From positions 1 through 62,856 of the forward strand of contig NZ_JARWOP010000293.1 in the NCBI RefSeq assembly GCF_029868745.1: a stretch of DNA of 62,856 bases, given 5' to 3'. Numbering within the stretch: the stretch's first letter is position 1; the number at the start of each line of letters is the position of its first letter. This DNA is from Nocardia wallacei. Lineage in GTDB: Bacteria; Actinomycetota; Actinomycetes; Mycobacteriales; Mycobacteriaceae. The notes beneath the pieces are model-generated. The model saw only the letters and a list, made by a program, of their open reading frames with translations. It was not told the origin of the DNA and made no database searches. Below, in pieces: positions 16,119 to 24,202 of this stretch. Both the position numbers and the translations under genes were made by a program.

Positions 16119-17292
16119 GGCGCCCGTCGAGGTCGTCGAACGCAAAGGGGTCGGGCACCCCGATACCCTCGCCGACGCGATCGCCGAACTCGCCTCGATC
16201 CGCTACAGCCAGCACTGCCTGTCCGTAGCGGGCGCGGTGCTGCACCACAACCTGGACAAGGTCGCCGTGCTGGGTGGCCGGGCCGTCTTCACCGACACCG
16301 ACGGCGTCTACGACCGGCCGCTGCGGGTGGTGTTCGGCGGCCGGACCTCCACCAGCTTCGCCGGACAGCTGCTACCGGTGCAGGAGATCCTCGAACAGGC
16401 CGCCGTCGACCAGCTGCGTGCCGCGCTGCCCGGGTTCGACCGGATGCGGGTGGAGTTCCGGCACGAGACGACCGATTCGAGCAAGTTCCCGCATTGGTTC
16501 GCGCCGCGCTCGCTGGCCGATCTGCCCGAGCGGCCCCGCGCGTTCTCCAACGACACCGCCTACCTCGTCGGCACCGCACCACGCACCGCGACCGAAACCA
16601 TCACCTTGCTCACCGAAGCGTTCTTCCGCCAATCCCCTTGGGCGGGTAGCGATATCAAAGCTCTCGCGGTCCGCCGCGACCAGGACTGGACCGTGACAGT
16701 GTGCGTGCCCGCACTCGCCGGGCATCTGACGACCGCGGCAGAGTTCGACGACGCCGTCACCACCGCCGCCGCAGAGCTGACCACCCTCTTGGAGCAGCGG
16801 CTGCCGGGCCGGGTGTCGGTGGTGTGCAATACGCGCGGCAGCCGGATCGGCCCGCTGTCGGGCCAGTACTTCACCCTGTCGGGCTCGGCCGTGGACTACG
16901 GCGAGGACGGCCTCGTCGGACGCGGCAACGCCCGCACCGGCGTGATCAGCGGCGCGCACGGGGCGGGCAACGAGGCGACGTTCGGGAAGAACCCTGTCTA
17001 CCACGTCGGCAAGGTCGGCGGCTGGCTCGCCGACACCGCCGCCGCCGCGATCGCGGCCAGGTTCGGGCCGTGCCGGATCGGTCTGCTGTGGCGCAACGGG
17101 GCACCCTACGACCAGCCCGCCTCGATCCAGATCACCACCACCCGCCCGGCACCGGCAGGCGACACCGAGGAGCTGGTGCGCACCACTCTGGCCCGCACCG
17201 ACTGGCTCGATGACCTCCTGACCGGCCGCTACCTGCCGCACGTGGAACCCTTCGACAAGCTCCTCGACGACCTCGGCCCGGTGACCGGATGA
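16066..17292 (+). CDS. archaeal-type S-adenosylmethionine synthetase
   Basis: 408 residues, about the normal length for the archaeal-type family (PF01941), not the bacterial MetK fold family members. Diagnostic stretches: VVERKGVGHPDTLADAIAEL at the start, LVGRGNARTGVIS, GNEATFGKNPVYHVGKVGG and WRNGAPYDQPASIQI. It makes AdoMet from ATP and methionine. A second AdoMet synthetase of this type in an actinomycete is unusual and, in an operon with sugar enzymes, implies dedicated AdoMet supply or an AdoMet-like analogue. An ATG six codons later is an alternative start. Its stop overlaps the next gene in ATGA. Confidence 0.88.
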   Translation: MSTATPMSSGPRVPLAAEAPVEVVERKGVGHPDTLADAIAELASIRYSQHCLSVAGAVLHHNLDKVAVLGGRAVFTDTDGVYDRPLRVVFGGRTSTSFAGQLLPVQEILEQAAVDQLRAALPGFDRMRVEFRHETTDSSKFPHWFAPRSLADLPERPRAFSNDTAYLVGTAPRTATETITLLTEAFFRQSPWAGSDIKALAVRRDQDWTVTVCVPALAGHLTTAAEFDDAVTTAAAELTTLLEQRLPGRVSVVCNTRGSRIGPLSGQYFTLSGSAVDYGEDGLVGRGNARTGVISGAHGAGNEATFGKNPVYHVGKVGGWLADTAAAAIAARFGPCRIGLLWRNGAPYDQPASIQITTTRPAPAGDTEELVRTTLARTDWLDDLLTGRYLPHVEPFDKLLDDLGPVTG

Positions 17293-18170
17293 CGACCCAG
17301 CATCTCACCACCGGATACGTGTCCGCCCCCGTCGCGGTGCCCGACCGGACCGACACGACCGCAGCTCGCCACACCCACCGCTACCTGCCGGGCGGCTGGT
17401 CACTGCACGACGACGTCACCCACATAGGCCCGGTCGCTGTCACGATCGCCCTCGGCACCGCCGAGGTCACCACCGACCGCGGGACCGTCCATCTCCGGTT
17501 GCCTGCCGTCGCCGCAGCGTCGGACACCCTGGCGTATGTCACCTACACCGCATTGGAACGCGTCCGCCAGCAGCAGCACAGGGTCACCGTGCACGCCACC
17601 GCCCTGCACACCCCCGCCGGTCGGGCAGTGCTGCTACTCGGCGCGAAGAGTGCCGGTAAAACCTCTACCGCCTTCGCGCTCGCCGCGCGTGGCTGGATCC
17701 ACGCCGGGGATGACCTGGTCGTCCTCGGCGACGACGACAGCGGCAGCGTGACGGTGTGGCCGGGCAAGCCCACCGCCGCCCTGCGCGACCCGCACCATCC
17801 CCTCGACCCCAAACCCCAGCACCCCCTCGAACCGTTCGCCACCGGCCCCGCACCCCTGGCATGGATCGTGCGCTTGGCCGTACACCCAGCTCTCACCGCC
17901 ACGTCACTCACCACGGCGACACCGGTGTCGGTGAACGAGCAACTGCGGCTGCACGAGAACCTCGCCCGCTACATCTCCGGACTGCCCACCCCGATCAGCG
18001 GCCTCACCGACATCCCGTACGGGCCGGTATGGCCTCTCGACACCCCGGCGCTGGCCCGCTGGCGCAGCCAGCTGCTGACCCGGCTCACCCGCTGCCGGTT
18101 CGACTACCTCTACGCACCGGACCCCGGCCACGCCGCCGACCTCCTCGCCCAGGAAGCCGACGCCGCATGA
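17289..18170 (+). CDS. HPr kinase/phosphorylase-like P-loop protein
   Basis: 293 residues. A beta-rich N-terminal part is followed by VTVHATALHTPAGRAVLLL, the P-loop GAKSAGKTS (about residue 118) and GWIHAGDDLVVLGDD. This is the usual HPrK fold order, in which the acidic pair after the helix binds metal. True HPr kinase has extra C-terminal helices and acts on HPr Ser46. Stand-alone homologues in biosynthetic loci act on small molecules or have unknown targets. It overlaps both neighbours in ATGA. Here a kinase for a sugar or peptide intermediate is the best guess; the substrate is unknown. Confidence 0.75.
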   Translation: MTTQHLTTGYVSAPVAVPDRTDTTAARHTHRYLPGGWSLHDDVTHIGPVAVTIALGTAEVTTDRGTVHLRLPAVAAASDTLAYVTYTALERVRQQQHRVTVHATALHTPAGRAVLLLGAKSAGKTSTAFALAARGWIHAGDDLVVLGDDDSGSVTVWPGKPTAALRDPHHPLDPKPQHPLEPFATGPAPLAWIVRLAVHPALTATSLTTATPVSVNEQLRLHENLARYISGLPTPISGLTDIPYGPVWPLDTPALARWRSQLLTRLTRCRFDYLYAPDPGHAADLLAQEADAA

Positions 18171-19213
18171 CCCTCGCCGCGATCCTGCCCAGCCGCAACG
18201 AAGCCACCACCATCACCGCCGTCACCGAAGCCGTCGACACCGCCCTCGACGACGACGCGGTCATCGTGCACGCCGACTCCTCCGACACCCCCACGACCGC
18301 CGAACGGTTCGCCCGCACGGCGACCCGGGCAGCGACGCTGCCGTTGACCGGGCTGACGCGAGGCAAAGGCGCCCAGATCCTCGCCGCGGCCCGCCGACCC
18401 GAAACCGCCGCCGCCGACGTGGTACTGATCGCCGACACCGACACCCGCAACCCCGACCCCCGCCTCTACCACGCCCTCATCCAGCGCGTGCGCGACGGCG
18501 CGGCTCTCGCCATCGCCGACTACCCGCGCCACTGGGACGAAGCCAACCTCACCAACCACCTCGCCCGACCCCTGATCGCCGCCACCACCGGCCACGACAT
18601 CCCCCAACCCCTCGCCGGCGACCTCGCCGTCTCTTATCGCGCCCTCACCGCCGCCGTACACGCCACCGCCGCGTTGCCCGCCGACCTCACGGCTGGTGCC
18701 GCCGGATACGGCATCGACGCCCTCCTCCTGCTGACCGCTGCCGCTACCGGCCCCCTCGCCAGCGTCCGCGTCGAGCAACCGAAACAGCACGCCGGATCCT
18801 TCCCCCACCTGCCCGCCATCTACCACCACGCCGTCCCCGTGCTGCTGCACCTGTGCGCCACCTGGCCGCCAGCACCCGCTGCACCCGCAACCGCACCCGC
18901 GCACTACCGCACCGCCGACCGGGAACTCACTGCCGCGCGCCTGCACACCATGACCACCACACTCGACACCGTCACGCCCCGACCCGTCAGAGACACGCCA
19001 CAGTGGCCGGAACCGCTCGAACAGGCTTGGCGCACAGTCTGTTCCGGCGCACCGGCGGCCGAGGCCGCCCGCCAGCTGTGGCCGCACTACCTGCGCCGCG
19101 TGCGCGACTGGCTCACCCACGGGCAGCACCTGTCTGCTCGGCAGCGGGCCGATACGCTCGCTGCTGCCCACACCCGACTCCACGCACTCATCCACACAGG
19201 AGCCCCCCGTTGA
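18167..19213 (+). CDS. GT-A glycosyltransferase, glucosyl-3-phosphoglycerate-synthase-like
   Basis: 348 residues. Family 2/81-like: ILPSRNEATTITAV at the start, VIVHADSSDTPTT, GLTRGKGAQIL, and the metal-binding IADTDTRNPD (DTD) near residue 88. ADYPRHWDEANLTNHLARPL and AGDLAVSYRAL come next, then GAAGYGIDALLLLTAA, close to the acceptor and catalytic parts of glucosyl-3-phosphoglycerate synthase. Those enzymes transfer glucose from NDP-glucose to 3-phosphoglycerate. Its start overlaps the HPrK-like stop in ATGA and its stop overlaps the next start in TTGA. Exact donor and acceptor not provable from sequence. Confidence 0.8.
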   Translation: MTLAAILPSRNEATTITAVTEAVDTALDDDAVIVHADSSDTPTTAERFARTATRAATLPLTGLTRGKGAQILAAARRPETAAADVVLIADTDTRNPDPRLYHALIQRVRDGAALAIADYPRHWDEANLTNHLARPLIAATTGHDIPQPLAGDLAVSYRALTAAVHATAALPADLTAGAAGYGIDALLLLTAAATGPLASVRVEQPKQHAGSFPHLPAIYHHAVPVLLHLCATWPPAPAAPATAPAHYRTADRELTAARLHTMTTTLDTVTPRPVRDTPQWPEPLEQAWRTVCSGAPAAEAARQLWPHYLRRVRDWLTHGQHLSARQRADTLAAAHTRLHALIHTGAPR

Positions 19214-19938
19214 CCGCCGCACCGACCTCCAGGTTCACCGCTTTCGCACTCGAGCCCTTCCCCGAGATCCGCCCCGGTGACAACCTGGCCAAGGCCATCA
19301 CCGACGTCCTCGCACACACCGGCACCGAGCTGGCCGACGGCGACATCATCGTCGTCGCCAGCAAGGCAGTCTCGATCGCCGAGCAGCGCTACATCGACCT
19401 GGCCACCATCACCCCCACCACCCGCGCCCAGGAACTGGCCGCCGCGACCGGAAAACCCGCCGCGATCGTGCAACTCATCCTGGACAACTCCATCGACTAC
19501 TTCCTCGCCACCGACCGAGGCCCCATCATCGCCACCCACACCCTCGGCTACCAGCTCACCTCCGCCGGAATCGACCGCGCAGGAACCACCGGAGCCTGGC
19601 TGCTGCCCGCCGACCCGGACGCCTCCGCCCGCGCCCTGCGCGACGCCCTGACCACCACAACCGGTGCCGCCGTCGCCGTGATCATCGCCGACTCCGACGG
19701 CCGCGCCGACCGCCGCGGTGCCACCGTCATCTCCCTCGGCGCCGCCGGCATCACCCCCCTGCGAGTCACCGAGCACCACGGCAAACGGCAAGAAGAAACC
19801 TTCACCGACCTCATCGCCGCCGCCGCAGGCATCATCCTCGGACAACGCGGCCGAGGCGCCCCCGTCGCCATCCTGCGCGGCATCGCCTACACCCCCAACG
19901 ACAACGGCGTCGCCACCATGCTCCACCACCAACCATGA
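19210..19938 (+). CDS. CofE-like amide ligase (F420-0:glutamyl ligase family)
   Basis: 242 residues. A TTG start overlaps the previous stop, so the two are coupled. CofE-fold landmarks: PGDNLAKAITDV near 20, IIVVASKAVSIAEQRY, a region with STDYFLATDRG-like text (SIDYFLATDRGP), then AVIIADSDGRADRRG and SLGAAGITPLRVTEHHGK. True CofE has a conserved Asp-Ser-x-Gly-Arg-Pro-Trp-Arg-Arg-Gly, which here reads DSDGRADRRG, so the Pro-Trp is changed. The family uses GTP to join glutamate to a phospholactyl carboxylate. In this operon, outside F420 genes, it probably ligates an amino acid to another acid. Divergent but confidently of this fold. Confidence 0.75.
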   Translation: MTAAPTSRFTAFALEPFPEIRPGDNLAKAITDVLAHTGTELADGDIIVVASKAVSIAEQRYIDLATITPTTRAQELAAATGKPAAIVQLILDNSIDYFLATDRGPIIATHTLGYQLTSAGIDRAGTTGAWLLPADPDASARALRDALTTTTGAAVAVIIADSDGRADRRGATVISLGAAGITPLRVTEHHGKRQEETFTDLIAAAAGIILGQRGRGAPVAILRGIAYTPNDNGVATMLHHQP

Positions 19939-20690
19939 CCCTGCTCATCACCGGAGCCGCCGGAACCATCGGCACTCACCTCGCCACCACCCTCACCGAC
20001 CACGGCGTCCCCCTCCGCCTGCTCGACCGACGCCCCCTCCCGCGTCCTCCGGCCGGTGCCGAGACCATCCAGGCCGACCTACGCGAGCTGCCCGCCGTCG
20101 AACAGGCCGCCGCCGGGACCTCCGCGATCATCCACCTCGCCGGAATCACCCAAGAAGGCCCCTTCACCGAGATGATCGACCACAACATCACCGCAACCCA
20201 CCACGTACTCGAAGCAGCACGCCGCCAACACGTACCGCGCGTCGTGCTCGCCAGCAGCCACCACGTCACCGGCCTCACCCCGATCGGTAGCCCAGCATCG
20301 CCGCTGGCACCGGACAGCTTCTACGCCGTCAGCAAGGTCACCACCGAAGCATTGGGCTACCTCTACGCCCACAAAACCGCCCTCACCGTCGTCGCCATCC
20401 GCATCGGCAGCTACCGACCGCAACCCAGCGAACCCCGCCACCACGCCACCTGGCTCAGCCCCCGCGACGCCACCACCCTCCTCTACAACGCCGCCACACA
20501 CCCCCTACCCCAACCATTCCTCACCATCTACGGCACCTCCGACACCAGCGAGCCATGGTGGCCGCGCACCGGCTGGGACAGCCTCGACTACCAGCCAGCC
20601 GACCGGACCGACCAACACACCACCGGCGAACCACTTCCCGACCGGTTCGTAGGAGGCGTCTTCGCAGAACACGACCTCCCAGCCAGCTAG
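19935..20690 (+). CDS. NAD-dependent sugar epimerase/dehydrogenase (uronate-dehydrogenase-like SDR)
   Basis: 251 residues. Extended SDR: LLITGAAGTIGTHLATTL binds NAD, and the catalytic YAVSK (Tyr-x3-Lys) is near residue 128. ASSHHVTG precedes it with the Ser. The C-terminal part (RIGSYRPQP, HATWLSPRDATTLL) matches uronate dehydrogenases, which oxidise uronic acids at C1. It is shorter than UDP-glucose epimerases. It starts with an ATGA overlap on the CofE-like gene and ends the operon. It could act on the same sugar as the first two enzymes. Confidence 0.82.
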   Translation: MTLLITGAAGTIGTHLATTLTDHGVPLRLLDRRPLPRPPAGAETIQADLRELPAVEQAAAGTSAIIHLAGITQEGPFTEMIDHNITATHHVLEAARRQHVPRVVLASSHHVTGLTPIGSPASPLAPDSFYAVSKVTTEALGYLYAHKTALTVVAIRIGSYRPQPSEPRHHATWLSPRDATTLLYNAATHPLPQPFLTIYGTSDTSEPWWPRTGWDSLDYQPADRTDQHTTGEPLPDRFVGGVFAEHDLPAS

Positions 20691-20881
20691 CTGTTTCCAG
20701 CCGTGCGAAACATTGAATGCCTTCCGGACACGTACACAACGCCAACTCCTCGGCACGCAAGACATTCGCCTGCCACCGGTCGGGTCCTCGTGAGCCAGAC
20801 CGGGTCGCATCCTCGGATAATGTCCCGGCTCCATCACAGACGTTACTGCCCGCTGCTTCTGGGAAGACATACACAAGTCGG

Positions 20882-21706
20882 CTACCTATCGATAGCCATC
20901 AAGATAAGGTCGCGAGCATCATTTCCATACACTGACTGCTCGGTAAGTATTTTGAATGCACGCTCGTAGAGAACAAGTTCTCGAGGCTGCCGGATAGTCA
21001 GTTCGGCGCTGATGGTTTCAACTTGAGCAATCTTGTCGTCGTATAGCAGAAAATTTGTGGTCTCGTAGAAGAACTCGGCCGAATTGGGAAGCACACCGAT
21101 ACGCAGCCGAGGAAGATGCATCGAGCTGAGTAGATGTTCGATTTGTGCGCGTCGGATCTCTTCGCTTCCGACTGATGTGTAGAGTGCCGATTCTCCGATG
21201 ATGAAATGGAATCGGTGCCCTGGCGCGCGAAGCACTTGCTGACGCTCCATGCGCGCAGCCAATGCTGCGCCGATGTCATCTGGAGCGTCCAGGAACCGGA
21301 TGCATCGGCTGAGCACTACTTCGGCGTAGTGACGTGTTTGCAGCAGCCCAGGCGGTATAAGACAGTCGAAGCCTCGGACAAGTGTCGATGCGCCCTCGGT
21401 CTTGATGCTTTGACGCTGCCGGTGCGCATGCCCTGTTGCTGTAATTCGCCGCCATTCCATATAAGCGGCATTGACATTCCGCAACGTGGCGATCAGATCT
21501 GGCAGTGCAAGCTTGTTGTCGGTAAGTCGACACCACGTGGCCAGATCCTCTTCGGACGGCACCGTCTTGCCGTGTTCGATTTTCGAAACCTTGGTCGGAT
21601 GCCAGCCTGCGGCAGCTGCTAGGCCGCGCCCGGTTAGCCGGGCAGACACCCGGAGTTCGCGTAGACGACCTCCGAGTGCCTGCCGCGCGTCATCGACTCT
21701 GGTCAC
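20882..21706 (-). CDS. XRE-family regulator with DUF5753 (second copy)
   Basis: 274 residues from a GTG (MTRVDDARQALGGR); upstream in-frame codons exist. HTH at about 10-65: LGGRLRELRVSARLTGRGLA, WHPTKVSKIEHGKTVPSEED. The DUF5753 part follows (FDCLIPPGLLQTRHYAEVVL, RMERQQVLRAPGHRFHFIIG, TNFLLYDDKIAQVETISAEL). It overlaps the upstream DUF6879 gene by 17 bp, so they form one operon. It lies between the two biosynthetic groups, facing the first, and may regulate one of them. Confidence 0.88.
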   Translation of the reverse strand: MTRVDDARQALGGRLRELRVSARLTGRGLAAAAGWHPTKVSKIEHGKTVPSEEDLATWCRLTDNKLALPDLIATLRNVNAAYMEWRRITATGHAHRQRQSIKTEGASTLVRGFDCLIPPGLLQTRHYAEVVLSRCIRFLDAPDDIGAALAARMERQQVLRAPGHRFHFIIGESALYTSVGSEEIRRAQIEHLLSSMHLPRLRIGVLPNSAEFFYETTNFLLYDDKIAQVETISAELTIRQPRELVLYERAFKILTEQSVYGNDARDLILMAIDR

Positions 21707-22211
21707 GGAGATACTTTTCGAACGGAATGCCGATCGGCCACAGTTCGTCGCGGATCGTGACACACCGTGAAACGATCACCGGATCCTCGGTGATCGCACC
21801 GCCCGCCCACTCGCCTTCCGGGGTGAATACCGAGAAGGCCAGCACGCTGTCGTCGAATAGCCACCAGTCATCGACTGTGTAGGCGTCGGCACTCACTTTG
21901 TGTCGAGGCAGGTAGCGGACCTGCTCGCCCGCCGTGACGTTACGGTCGGTATGCCGCAGGAGGAAGCGCGTGTAATCGGTGTGCGGCTCCGTCACAACTC
22001 GAAGTCGCTGAATGCTGGTGCCTGCGTCGGTCACCTCGTGTACGAATGCGTCCCACTGCTGCCAGTCATCCGGGTAGCCGGTCTCTTCGCCTTTCAGGAA
22101 GCGCTGTAGCTGCTCGTTCTCGGAGGCGACGCCGTACGAGTCCTCAACCTCGAGATGGAACGCCCGACTGTGGGCAAGGTAGAGATCATCGAACTTGGGG
22201 CGATAGAGCAT
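21690..22211 (-). CDS. DUF6879-family protein
   Basis: 173 residues starting MLYRPKFDDLYLAHSRAFHLEVEDS (first ten residues MLYRPKFDDL are most telling). Typical DUF6879 features: EDSYGVASENEQLQRFLKG, WDAFVHEVTDAGTSIQRLRV, EPHTDYTRFLLRHTDRN and VDDWWLFDDSVLAFSVFTP. Such proteins sit beside XRE/DUF5753 genes in actinobacteria, in the position DUF397 takes in the first module. Function unknown; probably a partner of the regulator. It overlaps the neighbours at both ends. Confidence 0.82.
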   Translation of the reverse strand: MLYRPKFDDLYLAHSRAFHLEVEDSYGVASENEQLQRFLKGEETGYPDDWQQWDAFVHEVTDAGTSIQRLRVVTEPHTDYTRFLLRHTDRNVTAGEQVRYLPRHKVSADAYTVDDWWLFDDSVLAFSVFTPEGEWAGGAITEDPVIVSRCVTIRDELWPIGIPFEKYLRDQSR

Positions 22212-22518
22212 ACGGGTAGCTCGCTTTCTCGACGTCGACTTCGATCGCTGCCTCATGCGCCGGGATCGCCATCGTCGCCAGCACATCCGGGTCAGTGACG
22301 GGTCTTCCTACCAGAGTGAAGGTGCCCTGCCCGGTATCGCGCAAGTCCGCCCGGAGGAACGTACCGAGTTCCAGGTAGCCGAGCAGCTGGTGAGGGATCT
22401 CAATCCGACCGGCCTCACCAGCGGGCCATCCCTGGACAAGATCTGTACCTCGATCGGTTGCCCACACCCGCGGGGAGCCGTTGCCCCCGGTAGGCCCGCC
22501 AAGTAGACGAATCTGCAT
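22186..22518 (-). CDS. small partner protein of the DUF6879/XRE module
   Basis: 110 residues starting MQIRLLGGPTGGNGSPRVWA. It has TDRGTDLVQGW, RIEIPHQLLGYLELGTFLRA and TFLVGRP-like text (GTFTLVGRPVTDPDVL). This small beta-rich protein commonly leads the DUF6879/DUF5753 three-gene set in Streptomyces and Nocardia. Its end overlaps the DUF6879 start by 26 bp. No biochemical function is known to me. Confidence 0.75.
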   Translation of the reverse strand: MQIRLLGGPTGGNGSPRVWATDRGTDLVQGWPAGEAGRIEIPHQLLGYLELGTFLRADLRDTGQGTFTLVGRPVTDPDVLATMAIPAHEAAIEVDVEKASYPYALSPQVR

Positions 22519-22541
22519 ATGAGTCCCATCTCGCTCGATGT

Positions 22542-22555
22542 AGCTCTAATGAGCT
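22542..22555. promoter_or_regulatory. operator-like inverted repeat before the regulator module
   Basis: AGCTC-TAAT-GAGCT lies 24 bp upstream of the first gene's ATG, in AT-richer DNA. It could be the operator or part of the promoter of the three-gene module. The intergenic stretch 22519-23044 otherwise holds at most one tiny gene. Confidence 0.4.
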
Positions 22556-22592
22556 GCATACAAGCAGCTCACAAGGATTTGAGTATGACATC

Positions 22593-22751
22593 TCAAGCAA
22601 CCTCGAGCAACTTCATTGTGAGCACAGCAGCATAGCTTCTAGCGTCGAAGTCGGCGATCAGACCGTCGTCCCCCTCCACCTCCCACGCCGCAGCAGCCGA
22701 GGCGGCGCGGCACAACCACTGCCCCTCAAACCGATCGAGCCGATTCGACAT
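22593..22751 (-). CDS. possible 52-residue protein
   Basis: Starts MSNRLDRFEGQWLCRAASAA, ends AAVLTMKLLEVA. Protein-like composition with one Cys, but no visible ribosome site, and the stretch is short. It sits in the gap between the regulator module and the O-methyltransferase. Low confidence. Confidence 0.25.
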   Translation of the reverse strand: MSNRLDRFEGQWLCRAASAAAAWEVEGDDGLIADFDARSYAAVLTMKLLEVA

Positions 22752-23044
22752 GAATAAGCAACCACAGTCCTGAACCACCCTCAGTGGCCCACACCCCCAA
22801 AGTCCCCGGCAGACAGCCGAGCTAATCGGGCGGCCGATGCATAGGAGCGCGCTGGGTGCGACCGCCCGGAAGCGCGGCATTCTGCTCGGATGGGCTTGGC
22901 AGCCGTGACCGTCCCGCCCCGATGTCCTGCGATAGAACACTGAAATAGCTTCCGCAGTAATGCAACTCCCGATCGTCTCGTCCCTGCCGGGAGCGGATGC
23001 GTGCTGCCTCCAACACCGGCGTCTTTTGGAAAGGAATTAGTGAT

Positions 23045-24139
23045 ATGGGTATTTTCTCGGGGCGGCGCTCTCAGGGATTGCTGCATAATTCGACGCCCGT
23101 GCCGGGGATACAGGAAGCGCAGGCGGAGGCGTTGTCGCGGGATCGGCAATCGGCCAGGTTCCTCACCGCGGCGGCGAACAGTTACGTGTATGCCTGTTGT
23201 CTGCGCGTGGTGGCGCAGTTGGGTGTGGCCGATCTGCTGGCGGACGGTCCTGTGCACGTCGGAGGTCTGGCCGAGCGTGTCCGTGCCGATGAGGATGCCT
23301 TGTACCGTGTGCTGCGGCTGCTGGCCACCAGGGGGATTGTCCGCGAAACAGAGGCAAGGGTTTTCGTGCTGATGGACCTGGGGGCATCGCTGCGGTCTGG
23401 TTCGCGGTTCTCGGTGCGGGAGGGGATCTTGGCGGCCACCACCCCGGCGATCTACCGCGCGGGTGGTGAGCTGCTGCACGCGGTGCTGACCGGCGAACCT
23501 GCGGTGCAGCAGGTGTTCGGTGAGTCGCTGTTCGACTATTTCGGTTCTCATCCGGCCGACGGGTCGGAATTTCATACCGGTATGGGCCGGTATTCGGTGA
23601 TCGAGAGCGAGAACTTCGTTCGTGCATGCCGGTTGCCCGAGGCCGGCACGGTCGTGGACGTCGGGGGCGGCCAGGGCACGTTGCTGCTGATGCTGTTGCA
23701 AAGACACCGGCGGTTGCGCGGCGTGTTGTTCGACCTTCCCCAGGTCGTCGAGAACCACCGGCTGCGGGAGCTAGAAGATGCGGAGCGCTGGGATGTGGTG
23801 GGCGGCAACTTCTTCGAGGCGGTGCCTGCGGGGGATGTGTATGTCATCCAGTACGTGCTGCACAACTGGGACAACGAGCACTGCGTCGAGATCCTGCGGA
23901 ACTGCCGGCGGGCCATGGCTCCCGGCGGGCGGGTGTTCATCCACGACATGCTCGTGCCGCCCGGCAACGAGCCTGATCAGTCCAAGGTCCTCGACATCGT
24001 CATGCTCTCCATCGTCACCGGCCGTGAACGCACCCGGCAGGAATTCCAGCACCTTCTGCACACGGCAGGGCTGCGGCTCGTCGGTATCACCCCACCGGCA
24101 GTGGGCGCGTTGTCGGTCATCGAAGCCGAAGCAGCCTGA
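23045..24139 (+). CDS. AdoMet-dependent O-methyltransferase (acetylserotonin-MT-like)
   Basis: 364 residues; the ATG after AAGGAATTAGTGAT was preferred to an earlier in-frame one. The N-terminal dimerisation domain (YVYACCLRVVAQLGVADLLA, VRADEDALYRVLRLLATRGI) and the Rossmann MT domain (GTVVDVGGGQGTLLLMLLQ, the AdoMet glycine loop) are both complete. Further marks are YVLHNWDNEHCVEILRNC and PGGRVFIHDMLVP. The catalytic His in the HNWDNE context is present. This family methylates phenolic or hydroxyl groups of secondary metabolites. It precedes a P450 and two more methyltransferase genes, so the set may tailor one product. Confidence 0.9.
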   Translation: MGIFSGRRSQGLLHNSTPVPGIQEAQAEALSRDRQSARFLTAAANSYVYACCLRVVAQLGVADLLADGPVHVGGLAERVRADEDALYRVLRLLATRGIVRETEARVFVLMDLGASLRSGSRFSVREGILAATTPAIYRAGGELLHAVLTGEPAVQQVFGESLFDYFGSHPADGSEFHTGMGRYSVIESENFVRACRLPEAGTVVDVGGGQGTLLLMLLQRHRRLRGVLFDLPQVVENHRLRELEDAERWDVVGGNFFEAVPAGDVYVIQYVLHNWDNEHCVEILRNCRRAMAPGGRVFIHDMLVPPGNEPDQSKVLDIVMLSIVTGRERTRQEFQHLLHTAGLRLVGITPPAVGALSVIEAEAA

Positions 24140-24202
24140 CAAAGAACCGCTTCGACGCCGAACGAACCCTGTTCTTGCCCAACGTTTCTGGAGCTGTCTC
24201 CG

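Noticed and set aside
19210..19938. Calling this a genuine F420 biosynthesis gene
   Set aside because: No other F420 genes are near and the core motif differs (DSDGRADRRG), so only the fold family is claimed.
22997..23044. Earlier ATG for the O-methyltransferase
   Set aside because: The later ATG has AAGGAATTAGTGAT before it, and the family's N-terminus fits from there.
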